DNA of 64,000 bases from Novosphingobium sp. NDB2Meth1 (GTDB taxonomy: Bacteria > Pseudomonadota > Alphaproteobacteria > Sphingomonadales > Sphingomonadaceae): assembly GCF_900117425.1 (NCBI RefSeq), contig NZ_FPEH01000018.1, forward strand, positions 1 to 64,000. Direction: 5' to 3'. A model generated the notes under the pieces. It ran no database searches. It was not told the DNA's origin and was given only the letters and a program-made list of their open reading frames with translations. Each line of letters opens with the position of its first letter. Position 1 is the first letter of the stretch. Shown here in pieces: positions 8,823 through 17,457 of the stretch. A program made the translations under genes and the position numbers.

Positions 8823-9986
8823 TCACTTACCGCGCGCCAACTTGCCCTTGAACATATCGCGCGAGATGATCGTTTTCATCACCTCGATCGAGCCGCCCGC
8901 GATCTTCACGATACGCGCATCGGCATAGGCCCGGGCGATGGGATATTCCCACATGTAGCCCCAGCCGCCGAACAATTGCAGGCACTTGTCGACCGTTTCA
9001 CAGTGCAGTTCGGATGTCACCATCTTGGCCATGGCGGCATCGACGGGATCGAGCTCGCCCTTCATGAACAGTTCGATGCACTTGTCTGTAAACACGCGTG
9101 CCATCACGCTGCGCGCCTTCAGATCGGCGAGCACGAACTGGGTGTTCTGGAAGTCCGCGATGGTCTGGTCGAACGCCTTGCGTTCGCTGGTGTATTCGAC
9201 CGTGTAGTCGATCACGGTCTCGACCACCGTCGCCGAACGGATCGCCTGCGCCAGACGCTCCTGCGCCAGCTTGGTCATCATCAGCGAGAAGCCCTTGCCT
9301 TCCTCGCCCAGCATGGCATCGGCATCGACGCGCAGATTGTCGAAGAACAGCTCGGAGGTGTCCTGTGCCTTCATCCCAAGCTTGTCGAGGTTCTTGCCCC
9401 GGTTGAAGCCCGGGAGCGACGCATCGACGAGGAACAGCGTGACGCCCTTGGCCCCGGCCATGCTGTCCGTCTTGGTAGCGAGCACCAGCACGTCGCACAT
9501 CTGGCCGTTCGAGATGAACACCTTCTGGCCGTTGATGACGAAGTGGTTGCCATCGCGCTCCGCCTTGGTGCGGATCGCCTTGAGGTCGCTGCCAGCATGC
9601 GGCTCGGTCATGCCGAGCGAGCCGATGGCCTCGCCGCGCACCATCTTCGGGAGCCAGTGGCGCTTTTGCTCATCGCTGCCGAAAGTGAGGATGTAAGTGG
9701 CGACCAGATCGGTGTGAATCAGGAAGCCCGGACCGCTGGCACCCACGCGCCACAGTTCCTCGAACACCACCACATCGAACAGGTAGTCGAGCCCGAGACC
9801 GCCGTACTCCTCGGGCACGGTGCAGCACAGCAGGCCCGCTTCACCGGCCTTGAGCCAGAGTTCGCGCGGGACAATGCCGTCCTTCTCCCACTGCTCGTGG
9901 AAGGGGACGATTTCCTTCTCGACGAAGTGGCGCACCGTCTGGCGCCACATCTCGTGCTCGGGCTGAAACAGGGAACGTTCGATCAT
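8823..9986 (-). CDS. Acyl-CoA dehydrogenase
   Basis: This FAD enzyme introduces a 2,3-double bond into an acyl-CoA (387 aa, family-typical). Signature 1 is seen as MTEPHAGSDLKAIRT and the FAD/substrate region as LFGGWGYMWEYPIARAYADAR. The usual C-terminal YEGT glutamate is replaced in AGGSIEVMK, so the catalytic base must sit elsewhere, as in isovaleryl-type members. ATG 9986 has an AAGGCTGCC ribosome site. The gene begins 10 bases after the dienoyl-CoA-reductase-like SDR and is followed after 74 bases by the MarR gene. It may act on a ring carboxyl-CoA, by context only. Confidence 0.87.
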   Translation of the reverse strand: MIERSLFQPEHEMWRQTVRHFVEKEIVPFHEQWEKDGIVPRELWLKAGEAGLLCCTVPEEYGGLGLDYLFDVVVFEELWRVGASGPGFLIHTDLVATYILTFGSDEQKRHWLPKMVRGEAIGSLGMTEPHAGSDLKAIRTKAERDGNHFVINGQKVFISNGQMCDVLVLATKTDSMAGAKGVTLFLVDASLPGFNRGKNLDKLGMKAQDTSELFFDNLRVDADAMLGEEGKGFSLMMTKLAQERLAQAIRSATVVETVIDYTVEYTSERKAFDQTIADFQNTQFVLADLKARSVMARVFTDKCIELFMKGELDPVDAAMAKMVTSELHCETVDKCLQLFGGWGYMWEYPIARAYADARIVKIAGGSIEVMKTIISRDMFKGKLARGK

Positions 9987-9996
9987 GAGGCAGCCT

Positions 9997-10881
9997 TCAA
10001 GCGCGCTGGGACTTTTCCTTGGCAACGGAGGCGGCAATCGCTTCGCGCGCGGCCGTCCATTGCTGAGGGGTGAGGTTGGTGAGGTCGGCAAAGGTGCCGG
10101 GGCCTGCGATGTGCTGGCCGCCGTCGATCGCGATGGTCTGGCCGGTCAGATAGGGGCTCGCATCCGAAAGCAGATAGGCGACCAGATTGGTCAGTTCGGG
10201 CATGCGGCCGAAGCGGCGCATCGGCACGGTATCGCAATTGGTGGCCGAGCTTTGCGTATCGGGGATGGGATTGAGCTTGTCCCACGCGCCTTCGGTCGGG
10301 AAGGGCCCCGGCGCCGTGGCGTTGAGGCGGATGCCGTAGGGGCCCCATTCCGCCGCGAGCGACATGGTCATCGAGTGGATGGCCGCCTTGGACATGGCAG
10401 AGGGCACCACGAAGGCGGACCCGGTCCAGACCCAGGTCGTCAGCATCGAGACGACCGAAGCCGGGATGCCATCGCGGATCCAGCGCTTGCCGCAGGAAAG
10501 AGTGGCGTGGAACGAACCGTCCATCACCGTCGAAGTGATCGCGCGGTAGCCGCGCGCGCTGAGATCCTTGGTCGGCGCGATGAAGTTGGCCGCTGCATTG
10601 TTGACGAGCCCGCTCAAGGGCTGGTCAGCCCAGATCGCCTCGATCATCGCATCGACGGCATCGGCATCGCGGATATCGCAGACCCGGGGGACAACTTCGA
10701 CGCCGGTTTCAGCGGTGATGGCGGCTGCGGTTTCCGCCAGAAGCGCCTCGCGTCGCCCGCAGATGGTGACGCGCGCCTGAAGCGCCGAGAGTGCGTGCGC
10801 GATCTCGCGCCCGAGCCCGCCGCCTCCGCCTGTCACGAGCACGGCCTTGCCAGCCAGCGCGTCGTCCTTGAATATGCCCAT
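9997..10881 (-). CDS. 2,4-dienoyl-CoA reductase-type SDR
   Basis: This short-chain reductase (294 aa) has the NADP loop VTGGGGGLGREIA. Its active-site strand FVVPSAMSKAAI lacks the classical Tyr of YxxxK. Loss of that Tyr and the following SLAAEWGPYGIRLNATAPGP closely parallel mitochondrial 2,4-dienoyl-CoA reductase, which removes double bonds that block beta-oxidation. An activity on an unsaturated ring or side chain would suit a terpenoid or unsaturated cyclohexene acid. It is the first gene of the minus-strand operon and is divergent from the 11039 operon, sharing a 157-base promoter region. Confidence 0.82.
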   Translation of the reverse strand: MGIFKDDALAGKAVLVTGGGGGLGREIAHALSALQARVTICGRREALLAETAAAITAETGVEVVPRVCDIRDADAVDAMIEAIWADQPLSGLVNNAAANFIAPTKDLSARGYRAITSTVMDGSFHATLSCGKRWIRDGIPASVVSMLTTWVWTGSAFVVPSAMSKAAIHSMTMSLAAEWGPYGIRLNATAPGPFPTEGAWDKLNPIPDTQSSATNCDTVPMRRFGRMPELTNLVAYLLSDASPYLTGQTIAIDGGQHIAGPGTFADLTNLTPQQWTAAREAIAASVAKEKSQRA

Positions 10882-10938
10882 GAACCTCTCCGTGCCGGGT
10901 CAGCCAGGCCTTGCGGCCAATTGCTCTTGCCAGACAAT

Positions 10939-10952
10939 GTTAAGCTGTTTAC
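10939..10952. promoter_or_regulatory. Imperfect palindrome in a divergent promoter
   Basis: GTTAAGCTGTTTAC lies roughly midway between the divergent starts at 10881 and 11039. Its ends GTTAA and TTTAC pair at four of five positions, which resembles a small dimeric repressor site. No regulator gene is adjacent; the MarR gene at 8269 and the TetR gene at 34999 are both candidates. Confidence 0.35.
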
Positions 10953-11038
10953 TACCTGATTCGAGACTGTCAAGCGTGAGTGCAGCCTAACCGCCACTCG
11001 AAAGCGATAAGGCAGAGTATCGAATTGAGGAGAGCCGC

Positions 11039-12493
11039 GTGCCAGATCCGGTAACAGCACCTGCGGAAGCGTTCGGGATTGCGGCGCTTGGCGGCTATCT
11101 TCCCTTGCTGCGGCTCGACCGGAAGGCGGCATCGCGCGAACTGGCTTGGTCGGGCCTCCCGATGCCGCGCACCGGCACGCGTTCTGTGGCCGATTGGGAT
11201 GAGGATGCGCTCACCATGGCCGTCGAAGCCGCGCGCCCGCTCTGCGCCGAAAACGCGCCCGAAGCCCTGCGGTTTGCCTCGACTTCGGCCCATTTCACCG
11301 ATCGCGCACAAAGCGGGATCGCGCTCGATGCGCTTGCCTTGCCGCGTACCGTGCGCACCAGCGATGCCGCGAATTCGCGCCGCGTGGCAACATCGGCGCT
11401 GCTCGATGCCCTGCTTGGCAGACGCGACGAAATCATCACAGCAGGTGAGCAGCGCCCGACACAGCCGGGCAGCGCGGCGCAGCTGGCGTTCGGCGACGGC
11501 GCGGCTGCCGTCCGAACCGGGCCGGGCGCCCCTGCGCGTCTTGCCGGGCATGCCAGCCTTTCGCACGACCTCGTCGACCGCTACACCTCGCGCGAGCATC
11601 CATTCTCCTACCCCTATGAAGAACGCTTCGTGCGCGATGTGGCGGTGGCCGAAGTGCTCGTTCCGGTGATCCGCGCGGCCTGTGCGGCAGCCGGCATTGC
11701 GCCCGCGCAGCTGGCACATGTCGCGGTGCATGAACCCGTCGGCGCAACCTGGCGCGCGGCGGCCAAGGCGCTCGGCTGCAAGGCGCCCAATCATTGTGAA
11801 GCGGTTTCCGATATGGCGGGCGATCTGGGCGCCGCACATGCCCTGTTCGGCCTTGGTCTCGCGCTCGATACGTGTGAAGTTGGTGAATATGTACTGCTCG
11901 TGGGCTTCGGCAGCGGCGCCGACGCGCTGGTGCTCGAAGTCACCGGGCCGGTGCCGGGGGCAAGCGCAACGGCAGCCGCCCTGAAGGAAGGGCAGGTCCT
12001 CGCCGGCTACTCGCGCTTCCTAAGCCTCACCGGTTCGGTCGAGCTCGATTGGGGCATGCGCGCAGAGTTCGAGCAGAAGGCACAGGCCACCGTGCTCGAA
12101 CGCGTGGGGCGCGACATGATCGGCTTCATCGGCGGACGCGACAGCACCGGCAACGTGCAGTTTCCCAAGAGCTCGTTCCCGGTCAATCCCGCGCTCACCG
12201 AGGTCGAGACCCTGGAGGACGTGCGGCTCGCTGACCTCGAAGCGACGGTCGTTTCGGTGACCGCCGACCGCCTCAATTTCAGCCCCGATCCGCCTTTCGA
12301 TTTCGGGCTCGTCCAGTTCGACAACGGCGCGCGCGTGCTGATGGAAATGGTGAACCGCCCCGCCGAAGGCTTCCGCGTCGGCGACCGGGTGCGGATGCGG
12401 CTGCGGATCAAGTCGCAGAACCGCCGCCTCGGCTTTCGCACCTACTTCTGGAAAGCCGCCCCGCTGGCGCGGCCCGTGCTTGGAGACGCCTGA
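11039..12493 (+). CDS. HMG-CoA-synthase/KAS-like protein fused to DUF35 OB-fold domain
   Basis: Residues 1-330 have the fold signs of an HMG-CoA synthase or KAS III: PFTDRAQSG-like start, a His in VAVHEPVGATWR, and the final GFGSGADALVLEV strand. The nucleophile-bearing segment reads SDAANSRRVATSALLDAL around residue 112, so the usual AC-x-G cysteine is missing. Residues 350-484 form a DUF35 acyl-CoA-binding OB fold (LVQFDNGARVLMEMVN then VGDRVRMRLRIK), whose usual zinc-ribbon cysteines are also absent. The start is GTG 11039, preceded by GAGGAGAG. The stop overlaps the thiolase start (TGATG). Archaeal HMG-CoA synthase and thiolase are joined by a DUF35 protein, so this is likely a fused partner or scaffold of the next gene. 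Confidence 0.8.
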   Translation: MPDPVTAPAEAFGIAALGGYLPLLRLDRKAASRELAWSGLPMPRTGTRSVADWDEDALTMAVEAARPLCAENAPEALRFASTSAHFTDRAQSGIALDALALPRTVRTSDAANSRRVATSALLDALLGRRDEIITAGEQRPTQPGSAAQLAFGDGAAAVRTGPGAPARLAGHASLSHDLVDRYTSREHPFSYPYEERFVRDVAVAEVLVPVIRAACAAAGIAPAQLAHVAVHEPVGATWRAAAKALGCKAPNHCEAVSDMAGDLGAAHALFGLGLALDTCEVGEYVLLVGFGSGADALVLEVTGPVPGASATAAALKEGQVLAGYSRFLSLTGSVELDWGMRAEFEQKAQATVLERVGRDMIGFIGGRDSTGNVQFPKSSFPVNPALTEVETLEDVRLADLEATVVSVTADRLNFSPDPPFDFGLVQFDNGARVLMEMVNRPAEGFRVGDRVRMRLRIKSQNRRLGFRTYFWKAAPLARPVLGDA

Positions 12494-13692
12494 TGGCTAC
12501 GGGAATTCGCGACAAGGTCGCCATTGTCGGCATGGGCTGCACCCGTTTCGGCGAGCGCTGGGATGTGGGTGCGGATGGCCTGATGGTCGATGCCTTCACC
12601 GAGGCGCTGGCGGACGCCGGGATCGAGCGCGCCCGGATCGAAGCGGCCTGGGTCGGCAATGCGCTCGATGACATCAACGTCGGCAACAGCGCGCTGCCCG
12701 CGGCCCATGCGTTGCGGCTCGACAAGGTGCCCGTCACGCGGGTGGAGAACATGTGCGCCACGGGGACGGAAGCCCTGCGCGGTGCGGCCTATGCCGTCGC
12801 TTCGGGCGCGGTGGATGTGGCGCTCGCGATCGGTGTCGAGAAGCTCAAGGACACCGGCTACGGCGGGCTGCCGCTGCGCACCAAGGGCATGCAGAACGAT
12901 CTGTGGATGCCCTATGGTTCGGCGCCCGGCACCTTCGCCCAGCTCGCCGGCGCCTATGCCGCGCGCCACGGCATTGCCGCGGCCGACCTCAAGCGCGCGA
13001 TGGCGCATGTCTCGTGGAAGAGCCACCAGAACGGCGCGCTCTCGCCCAAGGCGCATCTGCGCGGCGCGGTTGATATGGAGAAGATCCTCGGCGCGCCGCT
13101 GATCGCCGATCCGCTTGGCCTGTTCGATTGCTGCGGCGTTTCGGACGGGGCAGCGGCGGCCATCGTCACCACGCCCGAGATCGCCCGCGCGCTGGGCAAG
13201 GCCGATCCGGTCACGATCAAGGCGATCCAGCTTTCCGCCAGCAACGGCTGGGAAATGCAGTTCGGCGCCTGGGACGGGGCGTCCGTGCCCAACACCCGCG
13301 CCGCCGCCGCCCGCGCCTATGCCGAAGCCGGTATCCGCGATCCGCGCGCCGAGCTCGACATGACGGAGGTCCACGACTGCTTCTCGATCACCGAGCTGGT
13401 GATCATGGAAGATCTCGGCCTTTCGGACGAAGGCCGCGCGCCCAGCGACATTCTCGATGGGCGCTACGATGCAGGCGGGGCCATCCCCTGCCAACTGGAT
13501 GGCGGGCTCAAGTGCTTCGGCCATCCGGTCGGCGCTTCGGGGCTGCGGATGGCCTACGAAGTCTACACCCAGCTGCAGGGCCGGGCGGGAGAGCGCCAGC
13601 GGAGCAAGGTCGATTTAGGGCTCACCCACAATCTGGGCGGGTCGCCGTTCAACAGCGTTGCTGCTGTCGCGATCCTCGGCCGGCTGAATTGA
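12493..13692 (+). CDS. Thiolase (SCP2/archaeal type)
   Basis: The thiolase fold (399 aa) has the nucleophilic Cys in VENMCATGTEALRG. Further motifs are VHDCFSITEL in place of NEAF, CFGHPVGASGLR as the GHP motif, and GLTHNLGGSP where classical thiolases have a second CxG cysteine. This pattern is that of SCP2-type and archaeal thiolases and of steroid side-chain aldolases, not FadA. It would cleave, or retro-aldol cleave, a 3-keto- or 3-hydroxyacyl-CoA. The gene overlaps the DUF35 fusion gene by one base, which implies a 1:1 complex. A MaoC hydratase follows after 14 bases. Confidence 0.87.
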   Translation: MATGIRDKVAIVGMGCTRFGERWDVGADGLMVDAFTEALADAGIERARIEAAWVGNALDDINVGNSALPAAHALRLDKVPVTRVENMCATGTEALRGAAYAVASGAVDVALAIGVEKLKDTGYGGLPLRTKGMQNDLWMPYGSAPGTFAQLAGAYAARHGIAAADLKRAMAHVSWKSHQNGALSPKAHLRGAVDMEKILGAPLIADPLGLFDCCGVSDGAAAAIVTTPEIARALGKADPVTIKAIQLSASNGWEMQFGAWDGASVPNTRAAAARAYAEAGIRDPRAELDMTEVHDCFSITELVIMEDLGLSDEGRAPSDILDGRYDAGGAIPCQLDGGLKCFGHPVGASGLRMAYEVYTQLQGRAGERQRSKVDLGLTHNLGGSPFNSVAAVAILGRLN

Positions 13693-13706
13693 GAGGGAAT
13701 TGAAAG

Positions 13707-14159
13707 ATGGCAGGCCTGTGGTTTGACGAATTCACCGTGGGGCAGGTGTTCCGGCACGAGGTGCGCAAGACCGTGCTGGACTACGAGAACAGCCTCTTCT
13801 CCTCGCTCACCTACAACCCGGCGCAGATCCATATCGATCACGCCTATTGCGAAGGCACCGAGTTCGGTCAGCCGCTGATGAACTCGATCTTCACGCTGGG
13901 CCTCGTGATCGGTCTCAGCGTGCAGGATACCACGATGGGCACCACCGTGGGCAATCTCGGCATGACCGACACGACCTTCCCCAAGCCGGTGTTCTCGGGC
14001 GATACTCTCCGCGCCGAGACGAAGGTGCTGGAGCTGCGCGAGAGCAAGTCGCGCCCCACGCAGGGCATCGTCACGTTCGAGCATATCGGTCTCAACCAGC
14101 GGGATGAAGTGGTTTGCCGCACCGTGCGCAACGCGCTGATGCTGAAGAAGCCGGCATGA
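13707..14159 (+). CDS. MaoC-like hot-dog hydratase (mesaconyl-CoA hydratase type)
   Basis: A single hot-dog domain of 150 aa. SLTYNPAQIHIDHAYC contains the hydratase 2 core (N-P-x-x-x-H-x-D) and GNLGMTDTTFPKPVFSGDTL is the second family segment. The N-terminus FDEFTVGQVFRHEVRKTV resembles mesaconyl-CoA hydratases. It would add water to a branched or dicarboxylic enoyl-CoA. Its stop overlaps the start of a CitE-type lyase (ATGA). Hydratase plus lyase is the arrangement expected for mesaconyl-CoA to beta-methylmalyl-CoA to two smaller products, though that substrate is inference. Confidence 0.83.
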   Translation: MAGLWFDEFTVGQVFRHEVRKTVLDYENSLFSSLTYNPAQIHIDHAYCEGTEFGQPLMNSIFTLGLVIGLSVQDTTMGTTVGNLGMTDTTFPKPVFSGDTLRAETKVLELRESKSRPTQGIVTFEHIGLNQRDEVVCRTVRNALMLKKPA

Positions 14160-15031
14160 GACTGCGCTCGCTTCTGTTCGTCCCCGGCGACAGCGAACGC
14201 AAGTTCGCCAAGGGCCGCGCAGCCGGTGCGGACGTGCTGATCCTCGATCTGGAGGACGCTGTTGCGCCATCGATGAAGGAAGCCGCGCGCGGCATGGTAG
14301 CAGGCTGGCTCGGTGAGGCGAATGCGGTCGAGGCGAGCCTGTTCGTGCGCGTCAATCCGCTGGATACCGGCCTCACCGCTGGCGATCTGGCCGCCGTGGT
14401 GCGCCCGGGCCTCGCGGGCATTCTCGTGCCCAAGGCCAATGGCGCGCAGGATGTGGCCACGATTGCCGGGATGATCGATCCGCTGGAAGCCGCTGCTGGC
14501 ATGGCAGCGGGCAGCGTGAAGATCATGGTCGTCTCCACCGAAACCCCCCAGGCGATGTTCGCGCTGGGAAGCTACACTCCGCCGCACCCGCGTCTTGTCG
14601 GCCTGACCTGGGGCGCCGAAGACCTAGCTGCCGCCATCGGCGCGACAGTGAACAAGGAGGCGGACGGCCAGTGGACCGAACCCTATCGCCTCGCGCGTTC
14701 GCTCTGCCTCTTCGCGGCGGCTTCCGCCGGGGTGGTGCCGGTTGATACGCTCTACGCCGATTTCCGCGATGCAGAGGGGCTTGAGGCCGATTGCCGCCGC
14801 GCGCGCCGTGACGGGTTTCTGGGCCGGATCGCGATCCACCCCGATCAGGTCGAGACGATCAACCGCTGCTTCAGTCCATCGGCAGAGGAAATCGCCGAGG
14901 CCCGCAAGATTGTCGATGCCTTCGCGGCCAATCCCGATGCCGGAACGCTGGGGATCGACGGCAAGATGTATGACATTCCCCATCTCAAGGCCGCCCGCAA
15001 GACGCTGGCAGCCGCTGGAGTTCCCGCATGA
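14156..15031 (+). CDS. CoA-ester lyase, CitE/malyl-CoA lyase family
   Basis: A 291-aa TIM-barrel lyase that cleaves malyl-, methylmalyl- or citramalyl-CoA-like compounds. The N-terminus RSLLFVPGDSERKFAKG, the metal/acid-binding DLEDAVAP, the FVRVNPLDTG strand, the metal-binding TWGAEDLAAAIGA and the late IHPDQVETIN are all typical. I start it at 14156, where ATG overlaps the MaoC stop; an earlier in-frame ATG lies inside MaoC and gives an unnatural extension. A small membrane-protein gene is again coupled by ATGA at its end. Confidence 0.88.
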   Translation: MRLRSLLFVPGDSERKFAKGRAAGADVLILDLEDAVAPSMKEAARGMVAGWLGEANAVEASLFVRVNPLDTGLTAGDLAAVVRPGLAGILVPKANGAQDVATIAGMIDPLEAAAGMAAGSVKIMVVSTETPQAMFALGSYTPPHPRLVGLTWGAEDLAAAIGATVNKEADGQWTEPYRLARSLCLFAAASAGVVPVDTLYADFRDAEGLEADCRRARRDGFLGRIAIHPDQVETINRCFSPSAEEIAEARKIVDAFAANPDAGTLGIDGKMYDIPHLKAARKTLAAAGVPA

Positions 15032-15354
15032 ACTGGTTTGCCCGGCTGGCCGCGCTTGGCGTGGTATTCGGCCTCACTGCCTGCCTCATCTATGCCTTCG
15101 CCACCGGCGATGTCGTCGCCGACCAGCTCCATGTCTGGCAGGTGATCTGGGGCATCTATGTCTGGGCCGATGCCTATAGCGGCTTTCTGCTCTTCGCGAC
15201 GCTGATCTACGCCTATGAACGCCGTCTGGGCCTGACGATCGGCCTGTTTCTCCTCACCTGCGGAACTGGCAACATGGTCAATGCCGCCTGGCTGCTCTGG
15301 CGCGGGCCCGACCTTTACCGCCGTATCCGCCAAACCACCTCGGGGATCTCCTGA
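15028..15354 (+). CDS. Small membrane protein, three predicted helices
   Basis: This 108-aa hydrophobic protein has helices at about residues 5-27, 37-63 and 68-91, then a basic tail (WRGPDLYRRIRQ). I do not recognise a catalytic motif and would not assign a function. It is embedded by overlapping stop/start codons on both sides (CitE-type lyase before, acyl-CoA dehydrogenase after), so it is certainly translated with the operon. Similar small membrane proteins occur beside lipid-CoA genes, but a transport or membrane-anchoring role is only a guess. Confidence 0.75.
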   Translation: MNWFARLAALGVVFGLTACLIYAFATGDVVADQLHVWQVIWGIYVWADAYSGFLLFATLIYAYERRLGLTIGLFLLTCGTGNMVNAAWLLWRGPDLYRRIRQTTSGIS

Positions 15355-16532
15355 TGTCTGCAACACGCCCGCTTCCTACCGAGGACGATCTCCTCGCCAT
15401 TCGTGAAGGCGTCCGCGCCGCCTGTTCGCCGTTCGACGACGAATATTGGCTCGCACGCGATGATGACGGCAAGTTCCCGCGCGAATTCCACCGCGCGATG
15501 GCCGATGGCGGCTGGCTCGGCATCACCATGCCCGAGGAATTCGGCGGCTCGGGCCTCGGCGTGACCGAGGCGATGACGATGATGAGCGAGGTTGCCGCCT
15601 GCGGGGGCGGGTTTGCCGCCGCCTCGACGATCCACATCAACCTGTTCGGCCCGCATCCCATTGTGGTGGAAGGCACGCCCGAGCAGAAGGCGCGCTGGGT
15701 TCCGCGCCTTGTCTCGGGCGAGGACCAGTGCTGCTTCGGCTTCACCGAGCCTGATGCCGGGCTCAACACCACCCGCATCAAGACCTTCGCGGAGAAGGTG
15801 CCGGGCGGCTATGTCGTTCACGGCCAGAAGGTCTGGACCTCGACCGCGCAGGTCGCGAACAAGATCATGCTGCTCACGCGCACGACCAAGTTTGAGGACT
15901 GCGCGAAGCCCACCGACGGCATCACGATCTTCTACACCGACCTCGACCGCTCGAAGATCGATGTCCACCTCATCCCCAAGATGGGCCGCAAGGCCGTGGA
16001 TTCGAATGCGATCTTCATCGACGGGCTGTTCATTCCCGAGGAGGACCGCATCGGCGAGGAAGGGAAGGGCTTCGGCTACATCCTCCACAGCCTCAATCCC
16101 GAGCGTATCCTCATCGGCGCGGAGGCCATCGGCATCGGCCGCGATGCGCTTCGGCGCGCGACGCAATATGCCAAGGACCGCGTGGTGTTCGACCGCCCCA
16201 TAGGCATGAACCAGGGCATCCAGCATCCGCTTGCGGAAAAGTGGATGTACCTCGAAAGCGCGTGGCTCATGACCGAGAAGGCGGCGCGTCTCTACGATAG
16301 CGGCCTGCCTTGCGGGGCCGAGGCAAATGCCGCCAAGTTCCTCGCCGCGCGCGCCTGCCATGATGCGGCCTGGCAGGCGGTCGCGACGCATGGCGGGTTT
16401 GGCTATGCCAAGGAATACCATGTCGAGCGGCTCTACCGAGAATCAGCGCTGACCCGTCTCGCGCCGATCACCGAACAGCTGATCATGAGCTTCATCGCCG
16501 AGAAGGTGCTCGGCCTTCCCAAGAGTTATTGA
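15354..16532 (+). CDS. Acyl-CoA dehydrogenase
   Basis: This is an FAD-dependent dehydrogenase of 392 aa. Visible motifs are MPEEFGGSGLGVTEA, FGFTEPDAGLNTTRIKT (signature 1) and THGGFGYAKEYHVERLYRES near the C-terminus, ending with RLAPITEQLIMSFIAEKVLG. The glutamine in APITEQ takes part of the YEGT region, so the catalytic base assignment is uncertain. It overlaps the membrane-protein gene by one base and is followed 10 bases later by the MFE-2-type dehydrogenase. It thus supplies the first step for the hydratase and dehydrogenase encoded next. Confidence 0.87.
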   Translation: MSATRPLPTEDDLLAIREGVRAACSPFDDEYWLARDDDGKFPREFHRAMADGGWLGITMPEEFGGSGLGVTEAMTMMSEVAACGGGFAAASTIHINLFGPHPIVVEGTPEQKARWVPRLVSGEDQCCFGFTEPDAGLNTTRIKTFAEKVPGGYVVHGQKVWTSTAQVANKIMLLTRTTKFEDCAKPTDGITIFYTDLDRSKIDVHLIPKMGRKAVDSNAIFIDGLFIPEEDRIGEEGKGFGYILHSLNPERILIGAEAIGIGRDALRRATQYAKDRVVFDRPIGMNQGIQHPLAEKWMYLESAWLMTEKAARLYDSGLPCGAEANAAKFLAARACHDAAWQAVATHGGFGYAKEYHVERLYRESALTRLAPITEQLIMSFIAEKVLGLPKSY

Positions 16533-16542
16533 GGACCATTCC

Positions 16543-17457
16543 ATGGGTATGATGCAGGGCAAAGCGGTGCTCGTCACCGGTGCGGGCCGGGGCGTGGGCC
16601 GCGGGATCGCACTCGCGCTGGCCGAGGCAGGTGCTTCGGTCGTCGTCAACGATCTCGGAGTCGTGCTGAGCGGGGAGGGGCAGGACGAAGGCTCCCCCGC
16701 CGAGCAGGTCGTCGAGGAAATCCGCGCGGCGGGCGGCAAGGCCGTTGCCAATCACGACAGCGTGGCGGAGTGGGAAGGCGCGGGCCGCATGGTCAAGGCC
16801 GCGGTCGACAGCTTCGGGCGGATCGACGGCGTGGTGAACAACGCCGGCAACTTGCGCGACGTCTACTTCCACAAGATGAGCCCGGAGGATTTCCGCGCGG
16901 TCATCGACGTGCACCTCATGGGCAGCTTCCACACCAGCCGCGCTGCTGCGCCCTTTTTCAAGGAGCAGGGCAGCGGGGCCTATGTCCACATGACCTCGAC
17001 CAGCGGGCTTATCGGCAACTTCGGGCAGGCGAACTATGCGGCGGCCAAGCTCGGCATCGTGGGGCTTTCGAAGTCCATCGCGCTCGACATGCAGCGCTTT
17101 GGCGTGCGTTCCAACGCGGTCGCGCCGTTTGCCTGGACGCGGATGATCGATTCCATCCCGACCGACACGCCCGAACAGCAGAAGCGCGTGGAAGGCCTCA
17201 AGAAGCTCGATGCGAACAAGATCGGGCCGCTGTGCGTGGCGCTCTGCAGCGATGCAGCGGCCAAGGTCACCGGGCAGATCTTCGGCGTGCGGAACAACGA
17301 GATCTTCCTGTTCTCGCAGCCGCGCCCGATGCGCGCCGCGCACACGGCGGAAGGCTGGACGCCCGAAACCATTGCCGAGCGGGTGTTCCCGCAGTTCGCC
17401 AACGATTTCTACGCGCTCCATCGCTCGGCGGATGTGTTCAGCTGGGACCCTGTGTGA
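16543..17457 (+). CDS. MFE-2-type 3-hydroxyacyl-CoA dehydrogenase (SDR)
   Basis: This SDR (304 aa) has the NAD loop VTGAGRGVGRGIALALAEAG and a conserved VVNDLGV with the long insertion seen in peroxisomal multifunctional enzyme type 2. The active-site strand TSTSGLIGNFGQANYAAAKL is nearly that of HSD17B4. It would oxidise a (3R)-hydroxyacyl-CoA to the 3-keto ester. The start at 16543 has GAGGACC upstream; a second ATG at 16549 is also possible. The stop overlaps the GTG of a hydratase 2 gene, so the two halves of MFE-2 are adjacent but separate. Confidence 0.87.
   Translation: MGMMQGKAVLVTGAGRGVGRGIALALAEAGASVVVNDLGVVLSGEGQDEGSPAEQVVEEIRAAGGKAVANHDSVAEWEGAGRMVKAAVDSFGRIDGVVNNAGNLRDVYFHKMSPEDFRAVIDVHLMGSFHTSRAAAPFFKEQGSGAYVHMTSTSGLIGNFGQANYAAAKLGIVGLSKSIALDMQRFGVRSNAVAPFAWTRMIDSIPTDTPEQQKRVEGLKKLDANKIGPLCVALCSDAAAKVTGQIFGVRNNEIFLFSQPRPMRAAHTAEGWTPETIAERVFPQFANDFYALHRSADVFSWDPV

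Noticed and set aside
8813..8830. GTAAG/CTTAC inverted repeat near the MarR gene as operator
   Set aside because: Arms of only five bases, located at the end of the acyl-CoA dehydrogenase gene and not in a clear promoter.
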